Shown here in pieces: positions 53,166 through 64,000 of a DNA stretch of 64,000 bases (positions are counted from its first letter, which is position 1; the number at the start of each line of letters is the position of its first letter). Below the pieces are notes generated by a model. It saw only the letters and a program-made list of their open reading frames with translations. It did not search any database and had not been told where the DNA came from. Origin of the DNA: Dactylorhiza incarnata (taxonomy: Eukaryota > Streptophyta > Magnoliopsida > Asparagales > Orchidaceae); NCBI GenBank assembly GCA_033032865.1, contig JAWHQI010000327.1:2070501-2134500 (forward strand), written 5' to 3'. The translations under genes and the position numbers were made by a program.

Positions 53166-54817
53166 TGACATAGGGTTAGGCTCTAATGACAACTGTGGCT
53201 AAATGTGAATGCGATGGCAGGCGAAATTAATCTTGCAAAACAACATTTATAAATTATATAAATTGATTTTTCCACAATTGAATCAAAGCATTTAAAATAA
53301 GGAAACAAAGAGAGGTATGAGCGTGAGAGTGCGCGAAATCAAATCTCTAATTGAACGAGCAAATACAAAGACCAAAACAATTGAAAACAAAGATTATAAG
53401 CCACTATCTCTACTAGTAGAGAACAAACACAAGACCCAACGCTAAAAGAAATAACAAGACACCTTGAACTTGCAAAATACTGAAAAGGGAGGGCTGTCGG
53501 GGAGGCGAAATCACGATCCGGGGCTGTTTTCAGACCTCAAGAGCGAGGCCTAACTGCTAGACAGCGACGGCAGCAGCTGGAAGGAACTTGGGGAGCTGAG
53601 AAACTGGGTAACGGAGGCAGCAAACCGCACCTGACGGAGGCTGTCCAGGGAGCAGGACAGCAGTTTAGACCCTGCAGGAGGGTGCTTTGGGTGGCCGGCA
53701 GCAAGCTTCCAGGGGGCTGGGGGTGGAGAAGTGGTGTGTGGGATGTTTGGCAGGAATTTTGGGTTGCTGTAGGGGAAGGGGGAGTGGTTCGGCCAACTGA
53801 CAGTGGGAGTGGGGTTTGTTTTGGAGAAATGGGGAGGGGTTGTAGTTGTTCCACGTGAGAATGAGGGAAGGGATTATGGGGTGTTGGTTGTGAGGGAAAA
53901 GAGAAAATAGTGGGGCTTAATTTTAGGAGGTAGTTCCTAAATAAAAGGAAATGGGGTAGTGGGTGGTTTGGAGGTAGTGGGGGTGGTTAATGGGGAATGA
54001 GGATGTTAGCCGGCTGGTGGTGGATGGAGGTGGCTGACGGGTGGTGGTGGTGGTCGCCGGAGGTATTTTCCGGCGATCGTCGGAAATTTCAAAATGAAGC
54101 GAAATTGAAGGGGAGATAGTGGTGGATCACTGGAGGTGACCAGAGATGTTCTCCGATGATCGTCGGAGTTGGAAACAGGGGTAAAGAGGCTGTTTTTGTG
54201 GGGAATTAGGGGAGTGGAGATGGAGGGAGACTTGCGGATGGCCGGCTATGGGTGTTGTAGAGGGGAAATGGGGGGGGGGATGCTTGGGCTGGCCGTTTTG
54301 GAATTCTGGCAGCAGTTTGGAAGGGAGGCAGTGTGGGAATGGAGGTGAGAGTGGCCGGATATGGTGTTCTTGAGGGGCAAATGGGGGGAAAGATGCTTGG
54401 GGACCAGCTGTTGGTGGGATAAAGATGGTGGTCGGCTATGTAATTGGAGGAGGGTAAGGTGGATCCACGACAAGGAAATGGGGAGGGGGAGATGGTGAGA
54501 TAAGCCTAGGCTTCGCACCCGGGGTCGGCTTCGACACTGAAATGATCAAGGGATCGGCTTCTTCACTCAATCCTTCAGTACCTCTAAATGAGATCCCTCA
54601 CCAGCTATTTATAGACTCTAGAGGGCAATAGACGGCTATGATTGATTGATTGATTGTCCCGATTCAAAAATACATCAAAATACAACTTAAAATAAAAAAT
54701 GACAAGAAATAAAAAAACTATGATCGACGATCCACTCAAATGAGCGGTCCCGATCGTCATTGCGCCCGAGGTTGTCGTGAGTAGACCCGAACGGGTCGGG
54801 CGGGCTGCTCCCTATCA
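53166..54817 (-). repeat. 3' LTR of element F
   Basis: 1652 bases with TG...CA ends, bounded by a polypurine tract. The end half (53166-53480) aligns with the end of E's LTR. The middle is purine-rich on the plus strand (GGTGGTGG and GGGGAGG runs) with two CGATCGTCGGA-type words. Confidence 0.85.
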
Positions 54818-54831
54818 ACTCCCCCCATCTC
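54818..54831 (-). other. Polypurine tract of element F
   Basis: The minus strand reads GAGATGGGGGGAGT followed by the LTR start TGATAGGG. Confidence 0.85.
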
Positions 54832-57800
54832 AGAATCATTCATCTCCGTAGAATGAAGATGATCATATTGTCGTCGTAGGGCGGGAGCGAGTCTCTCGAG
54901 CTATGCTGCGGAATTCCATGTACCATAAGTAAAATAACGGCCCTGCCAATGGACCAAGTAGCAGACTCTGTCTGGCGTGGGCACAAGCTCATGGGCCACA
55001 ATTTCTGTGATGACGTTTAACAGGCTGGAGGCTGAAGACGGTGGAACTGCTGAAGATGGTGGAACTGCTGGCGACAAATGAGATGCATGAACTGGAGAAG
55101 CCGGATGATCAATCGGTGTCGAGGACTCGGACTGAGGAGGAAGCTCGTTGATAAGTGAAATCTGTTGCTGATGCAACGAAGTGGAAGGAGACATTGGTGG
55201 TAACTGGGACTGTGGTGGAATAGCGGATGTAGACCGAGTCAGATCTGGTGGTAGAGGGCGAAGGGTCATGTAGTTATGCGGCTCAAAGTATGGAGTCAAA
55301 TTTTCAACGTTGAATACTGGTGAAATCCCCCTACTCATAAGCATTTTCTCGGCGGGATATCCATCACATAAGCATTTTCTCCAATTCGTTTAAGCACAGT
55401 GTAAATACTCATTCGCTTAACATTCAATTTTTGAGCAGTTCCTTTTGGGAACCTCTCAACGCGTATACGAACCATCACTTGTTCTCCTTTTTTAAAACTT
55501 TGGATTCTCCTGTGGCTATCAACATACAATTTATAAATATCATTATTGCAAGAATCCTTCGCCGGACCGACTCATGCATGTTATGTATATGCCTAACAAA
55601 TGACTCAGCTGACTCGCTAGGACGAGACTCTACAGGAAGGGGAATGAGATCTATAGGTTTCCTAGGCTCATAACCTAAGACTACCTGAAATGGACTCAAT
55701 CATGTTGTCCTATTCACCGAACTATTAAATGCAAACTCGGTGGGTAACACTGAATCCCAAGAGGTGGTGTGGTCACCAATGAGGCATCACAAAAGATTTC
55801 CTAAACTCCTGTTTACTACCTCAGTCTGGCCATCCGTCTGCGGGTGGTAGGAAGATGAAAATAGCAGTGTGGTGTCAGTCTTCTTCCAGAGGGTCTTCCA
55901 AAAATAACTCATGAATCAGACATCTCGATCGGAGACGATAGTCTTAGGAAGACCGTGTAGTCTAAAGATGTCCTGAATAAATAGTGAAGCAACGTGAGCG
56001 TGTCGGTCGTCTTGCTGCATGCGATAAAGTGAGCCATTTTGGAAAACCGATCAACTACAACAAGTATAGAATTGTGCTTGTGTAGGGTGCGGGGTATTCC
56101 GAGCACAAAGTCCATACTAATGTCCACCCAAGGCTGGTGTGATTCTGGAAGTGGTGTATAAAGACCGTGTTCTGTCGTGATCCCTTAGCCGTCTTGCAGA
56201 TGTAGCCATGTCGGACGACTCGCGCAACGTCTCTCTTGAGGGCGAGCTAATATAAACGATCTCCCACCAGTGTGGTGGTCCTATCCCTACCAAAGTGGCC
56301 AGCCTCACCACCATCATGCATCTCCCAAACCAGATGATCTCGGAGGGAGGTCCTGGTTATGCATAGAAGTGTGCTGCGAAACAAATACCCGTCAGTAATC
56401 GAATAGTCAGGGATGACCTCATGTGGGTCCTGAGATAGAGTGGAGTATCTATCTGCAAAGTCTGGACATGTCGCATACTCAGTGATCTGATGCTCGAATC
56501 CTGCAATCTCAGTGGTAAGGGTGTGAAGTAGTCCCACCCGGCGGCTAAGTGCGTCCGCGGGTTTGTTCTCAACACCAGCTCGATGTTTAAGAACGTAGTG
56601 AAAATCTTGCATATATTCTATCCATTTGGCGTGCTGATGACTCAATTTCTTCCGAAAGTCCAAATAACGTAAGACCCGATGATCCAAATATAACACAAAC
56701 TCTCTAGAGAGGAGGTAGTATCTTCAATGCCTCAATGACTGCACAATCGCGTAAAATTCCCAGTCGTAGTTGGAGTACCTCTGTCGGGCGTCATTCAGCT
56801 TCTCACTAAAGTAAGAAACTAGGTGACCCTCCTGACCGAGTACTCCTCCCATACTTATGGCGGAGGCGTCGCAAGCTATCTCGAAGGCTTGGCTAAAATC
56901 AGGTAATCAGAGTACCAGAGTCGTGGTCAATTTTTCCTTGATGTCCTCAAATGCTTGAGTGGCAGCAGGTGTCCACTGAAAATCTCCTTTACGAAGGCGG
57001 CTCATGTAGGGAACACGATAGTGCTGAATCCTCTGACAAAGCGTCTATAAAATGTGGCCAACCCGTGGAAGCCTCGAGCTTTATGGATATTCGTGGGGAT
57101 TGGCCAGTCTCGAATGGACTTGACTTTATCAGGATCTACGAACATGCCTAAGACATACATGATGAACCCTAGGAAGTGTATAGACTCGGATAAAAATGCG
57201 CACTTTTCAGATGGATATAAAAGTGCTCCTTTCGGAGGATGTCGAAGAGCAATCATAGGTGCGTGAGGTGCTCTCCATGAGTCTGACTGTAAACTAGGAT
57301 ATCGTCAAAATAGACTATGAGGAATTTGCCCATATAAAGGCGCATGATCTGAGTCCTCACGCGCATGAATGTGCTAGGGGCGTTGGATAGCCCAAAGGGG
57401 ATAACCAACCACTCGTATAACCCGTCCTTCATTTTAAATGTGGTTTTCTATTCATCACCCTCTCTAACTCTGATCTGGTGGTACCCGCTCCGAAGATCAA
57501 GCTTTGAAAAGTTATGGGCACCTGACATGGTGTGTCAAGGAGGTCGTCGAGTCAGGGAATGGGGAACCGATACTTGATCGTGATTTTATTGATAACACAG
57601 CTATCTACGCACATACGCCAGCTGTTATCCTTCTTAGGGGTAAGAAGGGCAGGTACGGCATAAGGACTCAAGCTATCTTTAATAAATTGCTTTCGAAGAA
57701 GGCGGCAATCTGAGTCCGGAGCTCTTCGTGCTCATCGGGGTTCATTCGATAATGTGGGAGATTCAGCAGAGATGAACCCGGTATGAGATCGATCGCGTGC

Positions 57801-58200
57801 TGTATATCCCGTAGTAGGGGTAGCTCGTCAGGGAACTCCTTTGGCATAATGTCACTGTACTCATCGAGGAGGTGTCGAACATCAGGATGGATGGACTCTA
57901 AGTGCACAATGCCCTCCGTAGTCTGAGAAGCAGCAGCAACATAAATGAGGCCGATATCTAGACTCTCCCGAGTGAACTCACTACAACACATGATATAGAC
58001 AGGTATAGGGGCACCCATGGTAACTGAAGGCTCAACCCTCCCCTTCGGGGGATCTCTGGGTTGGGTCGGGGATAATGTGATTTTGCCACCCTTATCAAAG
58101 AATACACAAATATTGGATCGTCCATAACAAGTCACATCCCTATCATAAAGCCAGGGCCTGCTTTGTAAAACATGTGCAACTTCCATGGGAATGACGTTAC
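54832..58200 (-). pseudogene. pol of element F with C-terminal chromodomain
   Basis: From right to left: post-protease segment TCYGRSNICVFFDKGGKITL (58135-58070), RT with HAIDLIPGSSLLNLPHYRM (57810-57750) and the intact catalytic [13 protein letters not shown] (about 57330-57290), KCAFLSESIHFLGFIMYVLGM, RNase H with DFHYVLKHRAGVENKPADALSRR (56610-56545), integrase GGEAGHFGRDRTTTLVGDRLY (56310-56250), [16 protein letters not shown] (56050-56005), and the DNA-binding tail FKKGEQVMVRIRVERFPKGT. The last part holds ITEIVAHELVPTPDRVCYLVHWQGR...YGTWNS (55015-54905), a chromodomain that would steer integration towards histone marks. Frameshifts and stops are frequent. Confidence 0.85.
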
Positions 58201-59041
58201 ACCAGACTCTATCCTCGAAGGAGGCGAGCTGAGTAGGAATCTGACATCTCTGGGTGACCTGGATCGCTGTCTTATCTACCCAAACAACTCAATACTGGTG
58301 TGGATGGGGCTCTGCCTTAATCTTCATGCGCTCAAGCCCCTTTTGGGCTATGATATTTACACAAATACCACTTTCGATAGCGAGCTTGCAGGGCCCACAT
58401 GTGCTCGGGAAATAAGTGTAAAAGATCACAGTGGTCCGCTTCCAATCCTCATCCATACGAGGGGTGTGCAGCAAGCGGCGGATGACGCCCATCTCAAGTG
58501 CTCGGTCGGTCTCGTCCTCCCAACCTTCTTCTACGTCCACAATGATCTCCTCCTCAGGTGCCTCTGCAGGATCAGATACAAGGTCAGGATCCTCTTCAAT
58601 AAGTAGATTATGTATGGGGCACTGCACCGCCACATGGCCTCTACCATGACATCGATAACACTGGATCCCGGGCTTCGAGGGCCTAGTTGCAGTGGAGGTG
58701 GCCCTCGTATCTGTGGGAATACGGGGAGCCATGAAAGGGGTGGAACCCTGCTGTGGGGGCCTCCTAGGGGCAGGGCTATCAGACTGTGAAGGTCGCCTCG
58801 AACCTGTAGTATGCAAGTGCTGCTCGCACTCTAATGCAAGCTGGTAGATCTGCTCGACTGTCTATAGGCGATGGGGAATGAGCTCCTTACAGATGTCTGC
58901 CCTCAGCCCGTACCTAAAGCGGGAGGACTTCATGATGTGCGCCTCTGTAACATCAATCCTCACGACAAGCTCATCAAATCGAGTCATGTACTCGGTTACG
59001 GAAAGGGTGCCTTGTCGTAGGGTCAGAAGTTGAGAGTAAGA
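58201..59041 (-). pseudogene. gag (C-terminal half) and protease of element F
   Basis: It begins right after the chimeric junction with LLTLRQGTLSVTEYMTRFDELV (59035-58970), then FRYGLRADICKELIPHRL and QIYQLALECEQHL, an intact zinc knuckle CYRCHGRGHVAVQC (about 58660-58620), and the protease region CGPCKLAIESGICVNIIAQKG (58400-58335), where the catalytic Asp is Glu. The first half of the capsid domain present in E is missing. Confidence 0.8.
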
Positions 59042-59870
59042 ATCCATCTTATGGGGTCGGTGTCTTTGAAGGAAGGGACGTCGAACGAACGGAGTGGAGG
59101 TGTGTAGCCCGTCGGCGGCAGAATAGAGCCATGGGGAGGGTTCGGGTGTGCCCCGAGAAGCGATGGGGACTCCGTGTTGGAGGACGATAAAGCACTCCAT
59201 CTGCCGGCCAGGAGGGCATCGAACTTAGCATCCATTTGCAGTATTAGGGCCTAGAGCGAGGCAATGGATGCCTCAAGAGCAACATGGCGTCTATAAATAG
59301 CCTGATCCATAAGAGGCAGGGGCATCGGTGTGTCGGAGGGTACCATGGACCGGAGCCGTGGGGGCATGCACGCTAAAGAAGGCCGGTGCAGGGTAGGAGC
59401 GTGAGCTGGCGCCGACGGGACCAACCAAACAGACGTCGTCTGACGATGCTTCGGCTGCAGACGCGGAGGAAACCCCGAGCGTGAACGACGGGAGGTGGAT
59501 GCGGTGCGGGTGATCGACCGAAACAAGGGATCGAGTGCGGAGAATGATCCGAGGAGCACGTCGCCGAGCCGTCACGCAGATCGAAGGAGAAGGATAGGCG
59601 TTGTCATCGTGCGGTTGAGATGGGTTGGCGGAGCTGAAGCTAGTGTCGAGTGAGGGCAAATGCGGTAAGGAGCGATCAGAAGAGAAGCACGTGCTGGGAG
59701 GGGAGTGTCGCGCGAGGCAGTCGGCGAGTGCGAAAGTGCAGGCGTGGGCGGGCGGCGAGACGTGTAAGCATTGTAGCGTTTCGGGCTGCGAAAACCGCAA
59801 CCTGAAGATGGCAGGTCGGATCAAATGTTACGTAGTCGTGGGTTCCATTTTCAGCATAGTTTCAGGATAG
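59042..59870 (-). pseudogene. Foreign gypsy gag N-terminus fused to element F
   Basis: The minus-strand frames read MDQAIYRRHVALEASIASL (about 59312), then LILQMDAKFDALLAGRWSAL and LRSFDVPSFKDTDPIRWI up to 59042. The pattern (coil, Pro/Ser linker, FxDPxxWI) is the start of a different gypsy gag. There is a stop between the two parts at about 59252. The sequence upstream to 59870 is Arg/Ser/Pro-rich in all frames and probably leader. No LTR edge was found. Confidence 0.5.
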
Positions 59871-60193
59871 TGTAAATGAGAGATACACATGCCTATATAT
59901 TGCCTAATTCCAAAATACTCAAGGGCAAATGGTAAATAACCCACACCCGAAATACTCGTGTGATAATAAAAGATAAGGCTGACGACGGTGCTACACCCGT
60001 CGTGCCCACTATTTGCGAAAGTTCGTCGTCGAGTTTGGATCTGTGTCTACGTCCCTTTGCCATGACATCGACTTATGTGTCGTGTCCTCATCTCCTCGTC
60101 TCTTGCTGTTTTCTGTCTTCATAATAGTTTCTTTCCCCATGAAAATGTTCGCTTCTCTAGCCTTTGGTCGATATCTCCATGGCTGCAAGATTC
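59871..60193. other. No gene recognised
   Basis: A short noncoding stretch between the gag remnants. It contains AATACTCAAGGGCAAATGG and CGACGGTGCTACACCCGTCG (59975-59994, arms CGACGG/CCGTCG). It may be LTR or leader of one of the flanking gypsy remnants. Confidence 0.3.
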
Positions 60194-61320
60194 CAATCAT
60201 TGAACAATTATAAAGGTAATCTCAATCAACACTACCAACTGCAAACTCGCTGTCCTCAAATTGAGTTTATGTGGTTCGTCCGTGATGATTTGAAGGATTG
60301 GATGTGCCTTTGCGTGCAATTTTTTGAAACTGATGATACACCAAAGCATATGAAAGTAAAGATCACCCCAATTCATCTAGAACGCAAGACTGTACTGGAT
60401 CTAGGTGTGTTTGAAATTTAGATTGACTCGCGTGGTCGCATAGGGAGCAATATGCTCAGACTATTAGCAATCACTTTGGCGCATCTTTGTTCGAAGATCC
60501 AACTAGTGATATCAAGAATCTACAACAACACAATCTAGACCTATTTAAATGAATTTAATAAGTTACTCAACAGACTACATATACCGGAAGAATATGCAAT
60601 TAGCCAGTAACCATGTCTGTTCCTTACGGGTTTGGAGAAATGGATTGAACTCGTTTAATTTAGTGCGCATCTAAGAACAACTTCTTTTGTCATTAGGGTG
60701 TTTCTTACTTTCGTTATAGTCAATTTCATCAGACAACAATGTAATTCATAGCTAGTTGAATTCAAGACATTTCGAGAACTTGCATTGAAGGAAGTAGATG
60801 TAAATATAGCAAAATGATTGTATCTTTGGTTAGAGAAATTTACATCAAGCCATAAATGCTTAGCTAGGAAATAATTGTACGCATTTGAGGTTGATGTCGA
60901 GCAGGTGCCATGTGAGGAGGAGCTGCTCATCAGTCTTCACCTGCTCCACCGAGGTTCGAAAGCGGTGAATCCTCTATTATGAGAATTCATGATTATCACA
61001 CTATGAGAGTAGCTGGGTTATTCCAAGGCCAGTACACATTCTTATTGGCACATGATCACCACTCACAATTTCTTAGATGAGCAAACTGCTAACTCATTAG
61101 GATGCCAACTGAAAATGATTCCTCCATTTCAGTTTTTGTTGCTGATGGAAACATGATACTGAGTACCAATATGTGCGAATTTTCAATGTAAAATGCAAGG
61201 ACTACAGTTAAGGACTATCATTAGAGGGATAGACTTTATGTTAGGTACATGGTGGACGGTAACTTTAAGGACTATTACTTCGACTTCAGGAACTCGAAGA
61301 TGGAGTTTTAGGCATAGAAC
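60194..61320 (+). pseudogene. Gypsy gag and protease remnant
   Basis: Gag core: FVRDDLKDWMCLCVQFFETDDTP and HMKVKITPIHLER (60280-60385), matching the (D)LxxWxxxxEQFF...VxxAxxHLEG pattern. At about 60985-61240, in two frames, TMRVAGLFQGQYTFLLAHDHHSQFL and FVADGNMILSTNMCEF correspond to the aspartic protease region of plant gypsy elements; the expected Asp-Ser-Gly is replaced by His-Asp-His. The part between (60425-60980) has no clear matches. Heavily decayed. Confidence 0.5.
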
Positions 61321-62315
61321 CCCCCCAAAAAACTCGGGTTAACCTTGATTTTGGTTGTCCATTGTTTTGATGATGAGCATTATATTTATGTACAATGTTT
61401 GGAGGATCTCTTGCCAATTTATAATGAATTCTATGTTGATATGTTGACCTTGAACGTGTGACGAATAAAATATGTACAACATCACGATTCGTTCCGAGAC
61501 ACAGAAGATTTAGATCTTGAGTATAATTTTGATTATGTCCGGTACTTCGATGACGAGCATCATATTTAAATGTATAATGTTCGGTGCTTATTGTCTGGAT
61601 GTTCTATTAACAAATTTATTTTGGGAGAATTTATTGATCATATTGATGATTATTGCTGGTGAAACTAGATTTACAGCCTTTGGTGAATATGGGAAATGCT
61701 TCCTTTGCATCAAGCAGTTGAACACTACATTCAACTAGGATCCTACAGAGCTCTTCATTGTTGTCCCAGGAAATACCAATTCACATAGAACGCCCTGCTT
61801 GATTATGGTGTACAGTGCGGTTTTGGTACCAATGTGATGATGACAAGTGTTCACATCACAGCCGCTCTGCGTTGCTTATCAAGGGGCTGGATGAACTTGA
61901 TGGAATGTGAAAGTGCACAGTGCATATTGATACATTCTCTGCGTATTATTATTTGGTCATTGAAGGCGGATATTTGGTAATATGGTCGGAAACACTCGAA
62001 AACCTTTGTTGGGGTTGAAAGTGGGTTGACAACGAGGAGTATTGGTTTGGTATGCTGGGCAGATAAAATTTATCGACAGATATTAACTGTTGCTGATTTA
62101 CTTCCACACCGTCTCATGAGAACAACAAAAATGAAGCAGACCCAAGGCTGAGGCTTTTTCTAGAGGGAGATTAGGATGTGGTGGTAGCTCGATCCTACAA
62201 ACGAGCTGCGACCGGGCTAAAGAATCATTCAATTGATCTCCTTCCTGCAGCAACCAACTGCCAGCTAGCACAACTTTTTCCTCTCTTTTTTTTTGTTAGT
62301 TCTTTCCTGTAGCTT
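61321..62315. other. Unassigned stretch with a diverged internal duplication
   Basis: No family recognised. Two diverged copies of a segment occur about 175 bases apart: TGATTTTGGTTGTCCATTG...GATGATGAGCATTATATTTA (61350-61392) and TGATTATGTCCGGTACTTC...GATGACGAGCATCATATTTA (61528-61568). Both encode a FDDEH peptide in one frame. It may be the decayed continuation of the neighbouring gypsy remnant. Confidence 0.3.
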
Positions 62316-62590
62316 TAGGATCTGTTTGGGATGGTGGTGGCGGCGGGAAAAATTTTATTTCCATCACCACCGCTGCCCTGGTGAAAAAAGAACCTGTGTA
62401 AAAAAGGTGTTTCTAGGACTTTTTGGAAAACAATAAACCCTAGTGCTAAAAAAAACTAAAAAGTAACTGTGGCATTTTTATGCTTCTCTTCCTATTACTT
62501 TTCCTACCACTATTTTTCTAATAACTCTAATCCTAACACTAGTTCCCTACCACTACTTTTCGTGTAGTCACAATCATCCCAAGGAGAGCC
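62316..62590. mobile_element. Possible MITE with imperfect terminal inverted repeats
   Basis: The left end GGATCTGTTTGGGATGGTGG and the right end (complement GGCTCTCCTTGGGATGATTG) pair at 15 of 20 positions. TTA/TTT-type flanks and the GGxTCTGTTTGG start are reminiscent of Tourist-like (PIF/Harbinger) MITEs. The interior is AT-rich and noncoding. Confidence 0.45.
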
Positions 62591-63380
62591 TTTATTTCCT
62601 GCAGTTTCTAATATTCTATTTTCTTTAGGTTAAGAGCTCATGGATGTCATGTTTTCGTCACTCTTGCACCATACCGATCGACAACCCCAACTCCTTCCAC
62701 AACCTGTACTAATTTTCGTTCATTCTATGCCGCAACCCCGGCAACATCCACCACGCCGACAGCGCAATCCTCTAGTAGGATCATGCCAGCCGCTGCACAG
62801 ATTTCCTCCTAACAAAATATCAAATGCGATCTTGCTCAGTCACATGTGCACTTACCATTTCTCATCATTTCTCTTTAATTTTGGTTAACAATTTCAACTT
62901 AAGCAGAGTAATAGTTTAAAGTTAACACATGTGAGGATGATAAGATTATATTATATCAAAATAATATGCCGTAGGAAGCAGTGAATCACGAAGACAACTG
63001 CTGCATGCCACCTGCTCACACACGGCCAAGCAGTTTGCTATATCTTTAACTACTATATACAAGAAGTTGCCTTTGGTGCAGCATTCAAAATTGCCAAATA
63101 TAGCATCATTCTTTTACTCAAATGACTTAACATATATTATGAAAAAATAGAAATTCATAAAATATAATGGCTATTTGTGTAATTACACTGTATTTCTATA
63201 ATAAAAGTAATGATGGAAATTCATAAAATTCAAAAGTTTTTTAGTAGACCTTCTACACCTACTATGATAGGTAATCATTAGACCTCCTAGACCTACTTTA
63301 AAATGATTTTTTGTTAAATAATAAATGTTTTTGAAAAAAAAACAATTATAAAATAATAATTAAAAATTTTTGTGCGGTCA
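62591..63380. other. AT-rich stretch without a recognised gene
   Basis: A short frame at 62640-62888 looks incidental. From 62890 the DNA is AT-rich with no long frame. AGTTGCCTTTGG(T) at 63065 recurs at 63872, each followed by a related CATTCAAAA segment, suggesting a duplicated block. Confidence 0.35.
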
Positions 63381-63866
63381 TTTTGAGTACTCATGTATAT
63401 GTTGTGGGCGCAACTGGATTGATGCGGGCGCAGCCTGGAGCGTTATGGGCGTAGCCCGTCGGGGGCGGGCGAGCCCGCCGTCGCGGACCGGGTACTATCG
63501 CGCTTGGTCGGGGGCGGGCGGAGCCCGCCGTCGCCGGCCAGGTACTGTCGTGCTTGGTAGTAGGGGCGGAGCCCCGTGCCCGTCACTTATGCCAATTATT
63601 ATATAAAAAAGAAATCCCCTTTAGTCCAACATTGGCAATGCCAATTATGCCCTTGCACCAAAGGGGATTTCACCCTTATGCCATTGTAAAGGTGGCTCGG
63701 GCAACTCGGGCAAGAGAGAGGTGGGCAAGAGAGAGGGAGTCAGAGATAGAATAGTGAGGCCAGTCGTTTGGGCGGCCGGAGGATGCCGTCGGGGAGCAGC
63801 GAGCACTGGCGAAGCCTGTGCGGACTTATTTGCGTACTGAAAAGTTGTGCGGTCATTTTGTTTACT
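63371..63866 (+). repeat. GC-rich short repeat block bounded by a direct repeat
   Basis: TGTGCGGTCATTTTG occurs at about 63371 and 63846. Between them, two similar units of about 64 bases with GGGGGCGGGCG(G)AGCCCGCCGTCGC and CGCTTGG or TGCTTGG occupy 63459-63560, with a third partial unit GGGGCGGAGCCCCGTGCCCGTC. An 11-base inverted repeat, AAATCCCCTTT at 63611-63621 and AAAGGGGATTT at 63660-63670, follows. No coding function is seen; the sharp GC contrast with the AT-rich flanks is striking. Confidence 0.65.
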
Positions 63867-64000
63867 AAAAAGTTGCCTTTGGTTAAACATTCAAAAAAGT
63901 CAAATATACCCTTACCTTTTAATACATTCAAAATTATCTAGGCTTCATTTGGCGCGACTTATTTGCTTCGGTGAGTTTGGTCAAAAATGTCATTATCATA

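Larger units (their letters stand above)
53166..59041 (-). mobile_element. Chromovirus Ty3/gypsy element F, 5' end replaced
   Basis: On the minus strand: gag from about 59041, protease, RT, RNase H, integrase, chromodomain, polypurine tract (54831-54818) and 3' LTR 54817-53166 (TGATAGGGAGCAG...CTATGTCA). It is the same family as element E but in the opposite direction. No 5' LTR is present; at 59041 the gag switches to an unrelated gag. The target duplication cannot be checked, though GAGAG precedes the LTR at 53161-53165. Confidence 0.85.

Noticed and set aside
62640..62888. 82-codon frame as a host gene
   Set aside because: Short, without homology I can name, and flanked by repeat remnants and AT-rich DNA.
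1..64000. CRISPR array, bacterial or phage defence systems
   Set aside because: Direct repeats found are tandem arrays without spacers, and all genes are plant retroelement genes.

Overview
This is plant nuclear DNA, almost certainly from a flowering plant with a large, repeat-rich genome. Everything recognisable is transposable-element DNA: Ty1/copia and Ty3/gypsy retrotransposons with plant features (initiator-Met-tRNA-type primer sites TGGTATCAGAG, TG...CA LTRs, 5-bp target duplications), gag-only non-autonomous elements, a tRNA-like SINE array, a LINE 3' end, a solo LTR and a possible MITE. I see no host gene, rRNA gene, CRISPR array or bacterial feature.

Left half (1-35554): a Ty1/copia element on the minus strand (gag and 5' LTR at 33032-35554) was hit in its gag by a Tat-like Ty3/gypsy element on the plus strand, whose right end is at 33031 and whose left end lies outside the window. 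The gypsy element has a degraded gag-protease-RT-RNaseH-second RNaseH-integrase, a 91-bp tandem array, and then two antisense spliced genes with their own TATA boxes. Three later insertions sit inside it: an 11.5-kb Sirevirus-like copia element on the minus strand in gag (1245-12757, TSD CCGGA); an 8.5-kb copia-derived element that lost pol (21297-29783, TSD TAGRT) in exon 4 of one antisense gene; and a solo LTR (31519-32991, TSD GGGTC) in the 3' LTR. The two Sirevirus-like elements carry related accessory genes between their coding region and 3' LTR.

Middle (35555-39100): unassigned sequence plus an old gag-only element with short diverged LTRs.

Right half (39110-59870): a second copia element on the minus strand (RT at 40.4-41.2 kb, integrase pieces up to 53.16 kb) is split by four insertions: a chromovirus-like gypsy (41442-48656, TSD CAAAG) whose truncated 3' LTR also holds a LINE end; a 1.4-kb palindromic array of seven tRNA-like SINE units (48870-50286, flanked by TACTC); a TR-GAG element (50631-53054); and a second chromovirus of the same family in the opposite orientation (3' LTR 53166-54817), whose 5' end joins a foreign gag at about 59041. 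The end (59870-64000) holds remnants of another gypsy gag-protease, a MITE candidate and a GC-rich short repeat.

The most notable content is the antisense gene pair in the Tat-like element. One gene keeps a fully open 4-exon frame (238 codons) once the later insertion and one target-site copy are discounted, although every sense gene of the same element is full of stops. Also notable are the repeated short CpG palindromes, found in LTRs and next to accessory genes.
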